From Nostoc sp. KVJ20 (GTDB lineage: Bacteria; Cyanobacteriota; Cyanobacteriia; Cyanobacteriales; Nostocaceae), in contig NZ_KV757564.1 of the NCBI RefSeq assembly GCF_001712795.1, positions 1 to 54,307 of the forward strand: DNA of 54,307 nt, in the 5' to 3' direction. The notes below the pieces were generated by a model, which did not search any database, was not told the origin of the DNA, and saw nothing but the letters and a program-made list of their open reading frames with translations. The translations under genes were made by a program, and so were the position numbers. Each line of letters opens with the position of its first letter. Within the stretch, counting starts at the first letter, position 1. This document shows, in pieces, positions 1 through 8,224 of this stretch.

Positions 1-41
1 ATTGGGGAATGGGGAATGGGGAATGGGGAATGGGGATTGGG
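1..41. repeat. GGGGAAT heptamer tandem repeat
   Basis: About five to six head-to-tail copies of a 7-bp unit (GGGGAAT, last unit GGGGATT) at the left edge. The same unit or its complement recurs at 19799-19829, 20738-20793, 32797-32880, 34761-34842 and 44870-44962. No coding potential is seen. Confidence 0.9.
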
Positions 42-69
42 ATCGCTGCTGCTTTCCTTGACCTTTTTT

Positions 70-93
70 ATATGATACGCTACCGTATCGTAT
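70..93. promoter_or_regulatory. Palindromic operator, TetR-like, upstream of MFS exporter
   Basis: The half-sites ATATGATACG and CGTATCGTAT face each other across a 4-bp centre (ctac) and match at 9 of 10 positions. The site lies about 100 bp upstream of the exporter start. Long palindromes in this position are typical of TetR-family operators controlling drug exporters. No TetR gene lies in the window; it could be just to the left. The regulator family is inferred. Confidence 0.45.
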
Positions 94-195
94 AGATGAA
101 ATGCCTAATTTTAGCTTTGCGATCGCTCTGATACTAATTATCGAAAAGAAAGTTGGATTTCATCTGGGCTTCTTAATTACAAATTAATATTATTG

Positions 196-1785
196 ATGGC
201 TACCAACATTAAACGTTCTAGTTTTGACCAATTTGGTTATGTCCACGGGCCATTGAAGTGGGCGATCGCTTTTACGGCTTCCCTTGGTGCGATCTTAGAA
301 GTAATTGATACCAGTATTGTTAACGTTGCCCTGACAGATATACAGGCTAGTTTGGGTGCAACTGTCAGTGAGGTTGGCTGGGTGGTAACTGGATATGCGA
401 TCGCAAATGTCGTCTTAATTCCCTTATCTGCATGGCTGGGAGATTACTTTGGACGCAAAACCTACTTTATCTTCTCGTTGATTGGCTTCACCCTGGCCTC
501 GGTTTTATGCGGGTTGGCATTTAATCTCCCGATGCTAGTTTTTTCTCGAATTCTTCAAGGTTTATGTGGTGGCGGGTTGCTAGCTAAAGCCCAAGCGATT
601 TTGTTCGAGACTTTTCCACCTGCTGAACAAGGTTTAGCACAGGCAGTTTTTGGGGTAGGTGTAATTGCTGGCCCAGCCATCGGCCCGACTTTAGGGGGAT
701 TTTTGGTAGATGGTTTGGGCTGGCGGTGGATTTTCTTTGTTAATATTCCCTTCGGGATCGTTGCAGTGGCGATGTCATTGGTATTTTTGCCCAAAGATAA
801 AGACAAAAGCGAGACACAAAGCCAAGCCGTCGATTGGTTCGGGATTGGGTTTTTGGTGATTGCTATTGGTTGTATGCAAACTTTGTTAGAGGAAGGAGAG
901 AAAGAGGACTGGTTTTCCTCCGGTTTTATCACCATATTAGCGATCGCCAGTATTATCGGATTGGGACTATTTATTTGGTACGAGTTGAAAATAGACCATC
1001 CTGCCGTTGACTTGAGAGTTTTACGTCACCGTTCTTTAGCTGCTGGAAGTGTGTTATCTGCCGTGGTAGGAATGGGGCTTTATGGCACACTCTTTGCTGT
1101 GCCGATATTTGCTCAGAGTGTGCTGCACTTTACAGCAACGCAGACAGGACTATTGTTAGCACCTGGGGCTTTAGCATCTGCGATCGTCATGGTTGTATTG
1201 GGCAAGCTGTCCACCAAAATCGATGCCCGATTTTTAATTGCAATGGGTGCTGTGGGATCATCTGGAGTCATGTTTCAACTAGCAGCAATTACCCCACAAA
1301 CTGGCATCGATGATTTATTTTGGCCATTGGTATGGCGTGGTGCTTTTACTGTGTTGATGTTTCTCCCTTTGAGTTTGGCAGTTTTAGGCCCGCTACCCAA
1401 ACAGGATATTTCTGCCGGCTCTGGTTTCTACAATCTCACCCGACAACTGGGTGGTAGCATTGGCATTGCTCTACTCACCACTTTGCTTGACCGACGAGAA
1501 GCTTTTCATCGAGCCATCCTATTAGCAAAACTTAGTCCTTATGATCCAGAAACCAGTATGCGCCTCGATGCACTTAATGGGGCACTGCAAGGTCAAGGTA
1601 TGGATGCGACAACGGCTCAACAACAAGCACTAGCTTTATTAAGTCAAACAGTAAATACCCAAGCTGCGGTTTTGTCTTACGCAGATTGCTTTCGGGTGGT
1701 AGGGGTAGGCTTCCTTTGCTCATTACCTCTGTTGCTATTTCTGGGTAAAGGCGGTGCAGGAGTGAAAGCGCCAGTTGGTCACTAG
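196..1785 (+). CDS. DHA2-family MFS efflux transporter (EmrB/QacA type)
   Basis: A drug:H+ antiporter of about 529 residues, the usual length for 14-helix DHA2 transporters, in the inner membrane. The first helices carry the family pattern, with D-T-S-I-V-N-V-A near residue 38 (motif D1), a G-D-x-x-G-R-K loop (motif A) near residue 83, and G-V-G-V-I-A-G-P-A-I-G-P (motif C) near residue 155. An in-frame TTG lies directly before the ATG at 196; I take the ATG. No membrane-fusion partner (EmrA-like) is adjacent, so it may act alone or with a distant partner. An upstream palindrome suggests repressor control. The substrate cannot be read from sequence. Confidence 0.88.
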   Translation: MATNIKRSSFDQFGYVHGPLKWAIAFTASLGAILEVIDTSIVNVALTDIQASLGATVSEVGWVVTGYAIANVVLIPLSAWLGDYFGRKTYFIFSLIGFTLASVLCGLAFNLPMLVFSRILQGLCGGGLLAKAQAILFETFPPAEQGLAQAVFGVGVIAGPAIGPTLGGFLVDGLGWRWIFFVNIPFGIVAVAMSLVFLPKDKDKSETQSQAVDWFGIGFLVIAIGCMQTLLEEGEKEDWFSSGFITILAIASIIGLGLFIWYELKIDHPAVDLRVLRHRSLAAGSVLSAVVGMGLYGTLFAVPIFAQSVLHFTATQTGLLLAPGALASAIVMVVLGKLSTKIDARFLIAMGAVGSSGVMFQLAAITPQTGIDDLFWPLVWRGAFTVLMFLPLSLAVLGPLPKQDISAGSGFYNLTRQLGGSIGIALLTTLLDRREAFHRAILLAKLSPYDPETSMRLDALNGALQGQGMDATTAQQQALALLSQTVNTQAAVLSYADCFRVVGVGFLCSLPLLLFLGKGGAGVKAPVGH

Positions 1786-1916
1786 GAGTCAGGTGAATAG
1801 CGATCGCATCCCTATTCTAAATTCTCTGATTGCAAAGCTACGTAAAAACACGGTTTCAGAATTATTCTCTGCCGAAAGGCACAGCAGAAAGTTAATACAC
1901 ACGGATTTGTCTGCAT

Positions 1917-1953
1917 AAAAAAGTAAAAGTCCCACTCAGTTTTGAACGGGACT
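1917..1953 (-). terminator. Intrinsic terminator of the 34-aa minus-strand gene
   Basis: AGTCCC at 1928-1933 pairs with GGGACT at 1948-1953. On the minus strand the hairpin is followed by TTTTACTTTTTT. It lies about 37 bp past the stop of the small gene at 1990-2094. Confidence 0.6.
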
Positions 1954-1989
1954 ATGTGAAGTCTTATTACTAAAATTAGAAATTTTGAT

Positions 1990-2094
1990 CTAGAAAAAGT
2001 TCATGATTGTGATGATGCCAACGCTTGTTAACATCATCAAAGCGCCCATAATTATAGATTGTCCTAATGGATTGCTGAATTTTGCATTGTTCAT
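1990..2094 (-). CDS. Small single-helix membrane protein (34 aa), unknown function
   Basis: ATG at 2094 and TAG at 1990-1992 encode 34 residues. A polar start (MNNAKFSNPLGQS) leads into one hydrophobic segment rich in Ile, Met, Leu and Gly (about residues 14-34) ending Asn-Phe-Phe. An AAGGGA Shine-Dalgarno-like sequence lies about 10 nt upstream, and a hairpin with a T-run lies just downstream. Both support a real transcribed small gene rather than a chance ORF. The size and topology resemble small subunits of photosynthetic or NDH complexes, but the sequence does not match PetM, PetN, Psb30 or another subunit I know, so I assign no function. Confidence 0.6.
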   Translation of the reverse strand: MNNAKFSNPLGQSIIMGALMMLTSVGIITIMNFF

Positions 2095-2396
2095 TTAAGT
2101 AAAATCCCTTTTATTAATAGTCCCTTAACCATATCAAAATCAGTATATATATCTATAAAACCATTGTAAAACTTAAATTACCGTAAAATTTCTTAGTAAA
2201 TACTTATTTTTGGACTTAAGTATCAATTTTTACTTTTAATGATTTGTTCTTCTGGTCTGCCGACTTCCCATTCTCCAGTTCCAAAACGTAGTAATTTCCG
2301 AACAGAATAAATACCTGAACTCCGAGCGGAATACGTGCCTTGATGGGATAAAATAAATCTTAATCAAGGTAAAAATATTTTGAATAGAAGATTATC
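2095..2396. other. Intergenic, AT-rich, with a start-less coding-like fragment
   Basis: The minus strand is open from 2363 to 2223 (46 codons then TGA) without any start codon. The translation is coding-like in composition and includes GEWEVGRPEEQ near its end. It may be the 3' remnant of a lost gene; I do not recognise the family. The remainder is AT-rich leader for cysH. Confidence 0.35.
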
Positions 2397-3122
2397 ATGA
2401 CAGCATCCACGGAATCTAGAAACCAAGCGATCGCTTTTGACCTAGAAAAATTAAATGAGCAATTTGAAACTGCCACTCCCAAAGAGATACTGGCATGGTC
2501 TATAGAAAATATCCCAACGGGACTGGTGCAAACAAGCGCCTTTAACGTGGATGACATGATAATTACCCATATTCTTTACAGTGAACTGAAGCATCCCGTT
2601 CCTGTGATCTTCCTCGACACCTTGCACCACTTCCCTGAAAGCCTAGAATTAGTAGCCAAAGCTATACAAATCTACAACCTGGATTTGCAAACTTTCAAAA
2701 CTCCAGATGTAGACACCCGCGAAGCCTTTGAAGCCAAATACGGCGACAAACTCTGGGACAAGGATATTGCCAAATTCCACCACATTACAAAAATTGAACC
2801 ACTGCTACGGGGTCTAGACGAACTCAATAGCGTCGCTTGGATTACCGGACGCCGCCGTGACCAAGCAGTAACCCGTGCGAATATGCCCATATTTGAATTC
2901 GACGGTAAAGGTAGGCTGAAAGTAAATCCCATAGCTACCTGGACACGCAAAGAAAGCTGGCTTTACGTGGCTGAACACGGAGTTGTCTACAACCCCCTCC
3001 ACGACCAAGGTTATCCCAGCATTGGCGACCAACCCATCACCACCAAAGTAGCCGAAGGCGAAGACGAACGCGCCGGACGCTGGCGGGGAAGCGATAAAAC
3101 AGAATGTGGAATTCATATTTAG
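2397..3122 (+). CDS. cysH: Phosphoadenylyl-sulfate (PAPS) reductase
   Basis: Reduces PAPS to sulfite with thioredoxin in assimilatory sulfate reduction (cytosol). The 241-residue length fits the family. Visible motifs are the nucleotide-binding region Q-T-S-A-F-N near residue 45, W-I-T-G-R-R-R-D-Q near residue 148, and the C-terminal K-T-E-C-G-I-H with the catalytic cysteine. That cysteine is the only one in the protein. The CC...CxxC iron-sulfur motif of APS reductases is therefore absent, which points to PAPS rather than APS as substrate. It stands alone here; a sulfate-binding protein gene lies 2.7 kb downstream. Confidence 0.93.
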   Translation: MTASTESRNQAIAFDLEKLNEQFETATPKEILAWSIENIPTGLVQTSAFNVDDMIITHILYSELKHPVPVIFLDTLHHFPESLELVAKAIQIYNLDLQTFKTPDVDTREAFEAKYGDKLWDKDIAKFHHITKIEPLLRGLDELNSVAWITGRRRDQAVTRANMPIFEFDGKGRLKVNPIATWTRKESWLYVAEHGVVYNPLHDQGYPSIGDQPITTKVAEGEDERAGRWRGSDKTECGIHI

Positions 3123-3211
3123 TCATTGGTCATTTGTCATTAGTATTTAGACAAAGGACTAAGGACTTATACCAATTTGAAAAAAGAATGCGACAAATAG
3201 ACCATTTGTAG

Positions 3212-3231
3212 AGACGCGATTCATCGCGTCT
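3212..3231. repeat. AGACGCGAT palindrome (REP-like hairpin)
   Basis: AGACGCGAT-TC-ATCGCGTCT, a perfect 9-bp stem. Related palindromes lie at about 11140, 19660, 22370, 30632, 41932, 48547, 49661-49746 and 53040-53115, always between genes. The flanking 3123-3275 carries only short TCATTTGTCATTAGT-type repeats. Confidence 0.75.
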
Positions 3232-3275
3232 TTATCCAAGCATGTGTTGCAATCATTAATTGAATTGGTATTATT

Positions 3276-3429
3276 TATAGCGGTTCTCAATTGCATGGAA
3301 TACAAACCGAACCCCCAGCCCCTTCCCTTCTAGCGTTGGGGAGTAAAGTAAATTCAAAGCCTCTCTCCTTTTAGGAGAGAGGTTTGGAGAGAGGTCAAAA
3401 TGTATTGCATACAAACGAGAACCGCTATA
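3276..3429. mobile_element. MITE-like element with 13-bp terminal inverted repeats
   Basis: TATAGCGGTTCTC at 3276-3288 is repeated as GAGAACCGCTATA at 3417-3429, a perfect match. Inside, further near-inverted sequence (GCATGGAATAC / GTATTGCATAC) adjoins the ends and a CTCTCTCC-TTTTAGGAGAGAG hairpin occupies the centre. There is no coding capacity. The end sequence recurs singly near 26034-26050 (GCGAGAACCGCTATA). Confidence 0.65.
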
Positions 3430-3484
3430 GTCATTTGTTATTAGTATTAGACAAAGGACAAATGACTAAGAACAAAGGACAAAT

Positions 3485-4738
3485 ATGATTAAAATCCTCC
3501 ATCTCTCCGATATCCACATGGGAAGCGGCTTCTCCCACGGACGAATTAATCCGACAACTGGATTAAACACACGATTGGAAGATTTTGTCAATACTCTCTC
3601 TATATGTATTGACCGAGCGCTGACAGATGCGGTCGATATGGTGATATTTGGTGGCGATGCTTTCCCGGATGCGACACCACCACCTTATGTACAACATGCT
3701 TTTGCCAACCAGTTTCGCCGTCTTATGGATGCCAATATTCCCACAGTCCTATTGGTAGGCAACCATGACCAACATTCCCAAGGACAGGGAGGGGCGAGTT
3801 TAAATATTTATCGCACTTTGGGAGTGCCAGGGTTTGTTGTTGGTGATACATTAACTACTCACTGTATTGAAACCCGTAATGGCAAAGTGCAAGTAATTAC
3901 TCTGCCTTGGCTGACTCGTTCCACACTGATGACTCGCCAAGAGACTGAAGGTTTATCTTTAGCGGAAGTAAACCAACTATTAACGGAACGTCTGCGAGTT
4001 GTTTTAGAAGGGGAAGTTCGCCGTCTTGACCCCGATGTGCCTACTATTCTTTTGGCTCACTTGATGGCTGACAATGCAACCTTGGGCGCAGAACGATTTT
4101 TGGCAGTTGGTAAAGGCTTTACTCTACCCCTATCTTTGCTGACACGACCTTGTTTTGATTATGTAGCGTTAGGACACGTCCACCGCCATCAAAATCTGAA
4201 TAAATCCAACAATCCGCCGGTGATTTATCCAGGGAGTATTGAACGGGTAGATTTTAGCGAAGAAAAAGAAGACAAAGGCTATGTGATGCTGGAACTGGAG
4301 CGGGGCAGCGCTGAATGGGAATTTTGTCCCTTAACAGTTCGGACTTTCCAAACCATTGAGGTGGATATCTCGAAAGCAGATGATCCGCAAGCGGTGTTAA
4401 TGAAAGCGATCGCCAAGTATGATATTCAAGATGCTGTAGTGCGGCTAATTTACAAACTCCGCTCTGAACAGATGGATTTAATTGACAGTTCCTCTCTACA
4501 TACTGCTTTAAGTCCCGCTCACACCTACACCATTCAAGCAGAATTAGTCAGTCAATTAGCCAGACCCCGAATTCCTGAATTGAGTGCGAGTAGCAGCATC
4601 GACCCAATGGAAGCGTTAAAAACTTACTTGAACAACCGCGAAGACCTCAAAGATATTGCAACATCAATGATGGATGCAGCGCAGAAGTTACTAGCAGATG
4701 AAGTGGAAGTTTGGCTGGAAGCAGCAAATAATTCGTAA
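3485..4738 (+). CDS. sbcD: SbcD-type DNA repair exonuclease / metallophosphoesterase
   Basis: A nuclease subunit of the Mre11/SbcD family, which with an SbcC/Rad50 ATPase trims DNA ends and hairpins. The metallophosphoesterase residues are in order: D-I-H near residue 8, G-G-D near 56, G-N-H-D near 97, a histidine in L-L-A-H-L near 193, and G-H-V-H near 231. At 417 residues it matches the family length, with an SbcD-type C-terminal cap. No sbcC is adjacent. The 3' end runs into AATTCGTAATTCG-type repeats, and the TAA stop belongs to that repeat. A degenerate 49-bp copy of bases 4399-4447 lies downstream at 5519-5567. Confidence 0.85.
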   Translation: MIKILHLSDIHMGSGFSHGRINPTTGLNTRLEDFVNTLSICIDRALTDAVDMVIFGGDAFPDATPPPYVQHAFANQFRRLMDANIPTVLLVGNHDQHSQGQGGASLNIYRTLGVPGFVVGDTLTTHCIETRNGKVQVITLPWLTRSTLMTRQETEGLSLAEVNQLLTERLRVVLEGEVRRLDPDVPTILLAHLMADNATLGAERFLAVGKGFTLPLSLLTRPCFDYVALGHVHRHQNLNKSNNPPVIYPGSIERVDFSEEKEDKGYVMLELERGSAEWEFCPLTVRTFQTIEVDISKADDPQAVLMKAIAKYDIQDAVVRLIYKLRSEQMDLIDSSSLHTALSPAHTYTIQAELVSQLARPRIPELSASSSIDPMEALKTYLNNREDLKDIATSMMDAAQKLLADEVEVWLEAANNS

Positions 4739-5062
4739 TTCGTAATTCGCAATTCGCAATTAACAATTCTTATGGAATTGCCACGGTAAGCGAGTTTATT
4801 TTCGTCAAATTAGTGACAGGAAATCCACCGCGTTATGCTTTATCAAAGGTTTTTTTGATACTAAACCCTGGAAATGAATTGTACCACGTGCTACGTATAT
4901 TGAAGGGTCTGACTCAGTTGGTGAGTACTTAAATCTTATCGCCTGATTATTTGTTCTACCAGGAGAGTCAATATCTGACAACCAGCCGCTACATCAGTTA
5001 GCATTAATTGATGAGAAAATGTCTGAGATTTGAATAGTAGTGATTACAGGAGTAAGTATAAA
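4739..5062 (+). other. Intergenic with AATTCG repeat and possible gene remnants
   Basis: Begins with AATTCGTAATTCGCAATTCG-type repeats attached to the sbcD stop. The rest has short open stretches broken by stops (for example around 4900-5028, where ATYIEGSDSVGEYLNL can be read), suggesting decayed coding DNA that I cannot assign. Confidence 0.3.
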
Positions 5063-5245
5063 ATGAAGATTAGGGGAATAAAACGCGGTCAAACTATTGA
5101 ATTATTAGAGCAAATTCACAGTATTCCTGATGGAGCAGAAATAATCGTTAATCTAGAGCTTATTTCTACTGAACCTGTCGTAGCAAAACTAGACTTGACA
5201 GATGAAGAAAGGCTTGCAAAATTGAATAAATTATTTGGAGTTTGA
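5063..5245 (+). CDS. Antitoxin-like small protein (60 aa)
   Basis: ATG at 5063 is preceded by CAGGAG 10 nt upstream, which I prefer over an alternative start at 5030. The product begins MKIRGIKRGQTIELLE and ends with a short acidic/basic helix (LTDEERLAKLNKLFGV). This layout of a beta-rich N-terminus plus a C-terminal toxin-wrapping helix is typical of cyanobacterial antitoxins paired with PIN toxins. No intact toxin follows: the next 95 bp hold broken reading frames. It may be an orphan antitoxin. The family is inferred from overall form and context. Confidence 0.55.
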   Translation: MKIRGIKRGQTIELLEQIHSIPDGAEIIVNLELISTEPVVAKLDLTDEERLAKLNKLFGV

Positions 5246-5340
5246 CAAGACTAACCATAGTTGATAGATATATTTGCTGAACTTGACCAGCAACGTCATC
5301 CTTACCAAGGAAGGGTGATAGACTCAATAGATAAAAATAG

Positions 5341-5481
5341 ATAAATAGAAGAAAGGCTAAAACTTTAGATGAGTTAGTGGAACGCATTAAAGAAGCAATT
5401 GAACTTTGTTTAGAATTTGAGGAAGAACAGCAGGATTCACTCGACTTTGTTGGTATTCAACGAGTTGCAGTTGAGATATGA
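5341..5481 (+). pseudogene. hicB: hicB antitoxin 3' fragment
   Basis: The frame is open only from 5341 to the TGA at 5479-5481, and the N-terminal half is missing. The readable part, LDELVERIKEAIELCLEFEE and then FVGIQRVAVEI, is the typical C-terminal half of HicB antitoxins. It overlaps the start of the following hicA-like frame by 3 nt (the ATG at 5478 overlaps the TGA), as in intact hicBA pairs with reversed order. Confidence 0.7.
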
Positions 5482-5597
5482 GTCAATTCCCAAGTGTCAC
5501 AGGAAGGGAAGTTATTGCAATGAGTGCGATCGCAAAATATGATACTCAAGATGTTGTAGTGCAGCTACTTTGTTTTAAAAAAAGCTTTATTGGCTAA
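5478..5597 (+). pseudogene. hicA: hicA toxin start fused to an sbcD-derived segment
   Basis: The first 14 codons (MSQFPSVTGREVIA) are the conserved beginning of HicA mRNA-interferase toxins. The frame then switches at about 5519 to sequence that copies sbcD bases 4399-4447 (42 of 49 identical, including the GCGATCGC site). It stops at 5597 after 39 residues. The catalytic histidine region of HicA (GSHH) is gone, so the toxin is dead. Confidence 0.65.
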
Positions 5598-5861
5598 AAA
5601 AATTCGAGTTTATATTATTATTTTGTATTATTTATTACATCTTTTTGGCAAATTTCATGTATGTGTGCAATCAGAGTGTCTCCCTTTCCAGCAGAAAAAA
5701 CCCGTTTCTTGAAATTCCTTGCTAAATCAGACTTTTGATGACAAATTGCTCACCTAGTAAAAAAAAATTAATCCAGATGATGAATATTATTCTATATACC
5801 CTATAATTCTTTTAATTACGGTATACATCTAGAAATACCGTAGATTTAGGGGTAAATTCTG
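5598..5861 (+). other. AT-rich leader of the sbp-pst cluster
   Basis: No gene is seen. AT-rich with several A/T runs, ending in the inverted repeat described separately. No clear cyanobacterial Pho box (CTTAACCT-type 8-bp direct repeats) could be recognised by eye. Confidence 0.4.
5817..5842. promoter_or_regulatory. Inverted repeat upstream of sulfate-binding protein gene
   Basis: TACGGTAT at 5817-5824 and ATACCGTA at 5835-5842 form a perfect 8-bp inverted repeat with a 10-bp spacer, 20 bp before the start codon. Its position over the 5' leader suits an operator or a translational-control hairpin. The factor is unknown. Confidence 0.4.
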
Positions 5862-7019
5862 ATGAGCAAGTCGCAACAACCAACACAATTAAGTAAATTC
5901 CTAAGTGAAGGGATACAGGCTTATGCCATAAAAGCCTTGCGGACTATAAAATTCTGCTATCAACACACAATTAGAAGTTGGTTGAATAGACACACTGTGC
6001 AAAGCTTTGTAAGTCTATTTCTAATAGGTACTTTTTTGAGTATGGCTGTTGCCTCCTGTTCTGGAAGTAGTTCAGCTAGCAAAAATGATGTTAATATCAA
6101 ACTTGCTTCTTTCTCCGTTACCAAAGCTGCACATGACCAGATAATTCCCAAATTTGTCGAAAGCTGGAAGAAAGAACACAACCAAAACGTCACGATTGAG
6201 GCGACTTATGGAGGTTCTGGCGCTCAAGCGGCTACAGTCATTGACGGTTCGCAAGAAGCAGATATAGTACATTTGGCACTTCCCCTAGATGTGATCAAAA
6301 TTCAGCAAGCAGGTTTGATTAAGTCAGGTTGGGAAACCAGATATCCGAGAAATGGTATTGTCAGTAAATCTGTAGCTGCGATCGTTACTCGTGAAGGTAA
6401 TCCCAAAAACATTCAGACTTGGGCAGACTTGGCAAAAGATGGCGTGAAAATAATTGCAGCTAACCCAAAAACTTCTGGTATTGCTATCTGGGAATTCTTA
6501 GCTTTTTGGAGTTCTGTGAGTTTAACAGGTGGTGACGAAACCGCAGCATTAGATTATGTCACCAAAGTTTATAAGAACATCCCGGTATTGACGAAAGATG
6601 CCCGTGAAGCTAGTGATTCATTCTTCCAAAAAGGTGAGGGAGATGTCTTAATTAACTACGAAAATGAGGTAATTTTGGCGCAAATAGGTGGATTGAAACT
6701 GCCTTATGTTGTGCCTCAAGTTAATATTTCCATCGATAATCCTGTGGCTCTAGTTGATAAAAACGTTGATAAACACGGTACAAGAGAAGTTGCACAAGCA
6801 TTTGTCAATTTTCTTTACTCAACAGAAGCTCAACGGGAATTTGCCAAATTACAGTATCGTCCTGTTAACCCCACTGTCACTCAAGAAGTAGCGTCAAAAC
6901 AGCCGCCAATTAAAACTTTATTTACCTCTCAAGATTTAGGTGGTTGGGAGCTTATCCAGAAAAAGTTTTTTGAAAATGGGGCAATTTTTGACAAAGTTCA
7001 AGCTGCTAGCAAAGCATAA
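5862..7019 (+). CDS. sbpA: Sulfate ABC transporter substrate-binding lipoprotein (Sbp family)
   Basis: A periplasmic binding protein of the Sbp/CysP sulfate-thiosulfate family, 385 residues. A basic N-terminal extension of about 47 residues precedes the hydrophobic signal and a lipobox (V-A-S-C, cysteine near residue 66). Family motifs include the ligand-loop segment Y-G-G-S-G-A-Q-A near residue 118, A-D-I-V-H-L-A-L near 134, and A-N-P-K-T-S-G near 200. No sulfate permease or ATPase genes (cysT, cysW, cysA) follow. Instead the gene sits 57 bp ahead of pstS and reads into a complete phosphate transporter. AGGGG precedes the ATG. It may be co-expressed with pst; whether it serves sulfate or another oxyanion is open. 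Confidence 0.88.
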   Translation: MSKSQQPTQLSKFLSEGIQAYAIKALRTIKFCYQHTIRSWLNRHTVQSFVSLFLIGTFLSMAVASCSGSSSASKNDVNIKLASFSVTKAAHDQIIPKFVESWKKEHNQNVTIEATYGGSGAQAATVIDGSQEADIVHLALPLDVIKIQQAGLIKSGWETRYPRNGIVSKSVAAIVTREGNPKNIQTWADLAKDGVKIIAANPKTSGIAIWEFLAFWSSVSLTGGDETAALDYVTKVYKNIPVLTKDAREASDSFFQKGEGDVLINYENEVILAQIGGLKLPYVVPQVNISIDNPVALVDKNVDKHGTREVAQAFVNFLYSTEAQREFAKLQYRPVNPTVTQEVASKQPPIKTLFTSQDLGGWELIQKKFFENGAIFDKVQAASKA

Positions 7020-7076
7020 ACTTTACTTTTTTAAGCAGCATTATTTGTATAGTCACTTTATCTCAATTGATAATTT

Positions 7077-8078
7077 ATGAGCTTTCATCGCAGATTTAAA
7101 GATAGCTTTTTCTTCACATCTTTAATGGTTCTTGCCAGTAGCATCACTGCTTGTAACGGTGGACAAGAATTGAAAAGTCAAGTGAGTATTGATGGTGCAG
7201 CCGTGGGTTTTCCTATTTCTTTAGCAGTTGCAGAAGAATACCAGAAGGTGAAATCTGACGCAAAAGTTAGTGTTGCTTCCAGTGGTACTGGTGGCGGTTT
7301 CAGTAAATTTTGTAATGGCGATATTGATGTTGTTGGTGCTTCTCGTACCATCAGAAATGAAGAAATTAAAAAATGTAAAAGTAAGAACATTGAGTTTGTG
7401 GAGTTACCGATAGGTTTAGACGGCGTAGCTGTAATTGCAAATCGTAAAAACGATTTTGCTAAATGTCTAACTATTAAGGAAATGAACACAATTTGGAGTG
7501 CTAAATCAGACGGCAAAATCTTGACTTGGGATCAAGTTAATCCTAAATTTCCTAAGCTACCACTGAAGCTTTATGCTCCGGCTTCTGATACGGGAACTTT
7601 TGATTATTTAACTCAAGCCGTTACTGGTAAAGCCAAGAATGGCCGCACCGACTACACTCCTAGCCATAATCAAAACCTGCTAGTGCAAGGTGTTTCTGGA
7701 GATGAATCAGCATTGGCTTATGTAGGGATATCTTACTACATTCAAAACCAGGAAAAGCTCAATTTAGTTGCTATCGAAAATCTCAAAGGAGAATGCAAAA
7801 AACCAGTTCCGTTGGATAATGTCCTCAAAAATACCTACACACCTTTATCTCGTCCCCTGTTTATATATGTCAGTAAGATATCTTTAGATAACAAACCAGC
7901 AGTCAAAGAATTTGTAGATTTTTATCTAGAAAATTCTTGGAAGTGGGTAGATGGTGCTGGATATGTAGCACTACCTGATGAAGCTTACGTCAAGGTAAAA
8001 CAAAAATTTGCTGCTGGTGAAACTGGGACAAAATTTCAAAAAGCCAAACCAGGTGAACCAATTACAAATTTTCTTTAG
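7077..8078 (+). CDS. pstS: Phosphate-binding lipoprotein of the Pst transporter
   Basis: The periplasmic phosphate receptor for PstCAB, 333 residues. The signal peptide ends in a lipobox (I-T-A-C, cysteine near residue 26). The PstS fold motifs are present: S-S-G-T-G-G-G-F near residue 67, D-V-V-G-A-S-R near 83, P-A-S-D-T-G-T-F-D near 166, and G-V-S-G-D-E-S-A near 204. Followed after 146 bp by pstC; that gap contains TTTTAGATTTTGGATTTTGG repeat sequence. Part of a five-gene cluster in one direction. Confidence 0.95.
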   Translation: MSFHRRFKDSFFFTSLMVLASSITACNGGQELKSQVSIDGAAVGFPISLAVAEEYQKVKSDAKVSVASSGTGGGFSKFCNGDIDVVGASRTIRNEEIKKCKSKNIEFVELPIGLDGVAVIANRKNDFAKCLTIKEMNTIWSAKSDGKILTWDQVNPKFPKLPLKLYAPASDTGTFDYLTQAVTGKAKNGRTDYTPSHNQNLLVQGVSGDESALAYVGISYYIQNQEKLNLVAIENLKGECKKPVPLDNVLKNTYTPLSRPLFIYVSKISLDNKPAVKEFVDFYLENSWKWVDGAGYVALPDEAYVKVKQKFAAGETGTKFQKAKPGEPITNFL

Positions 8079-8224
8079 ACAAATACCCAGTCAAAAAATT
8101 TTAGATTTTAGATTTTGGATTTTGGATTGATGCCGCAGATAAATTTGGGGGAATCTGGAGGGTTGTAGCATCAAATAATTATTGACCATTTGTAACTTGA
8201 TTTGTAGTCACAACTTCACTGTTT

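Noticed and set aside
2397..3122. APS reductase as alternative for CysH
   Set aside because: The protein has a single cysteine and therefore cannot hold the 4Fe-4S cluster of APS reductases.
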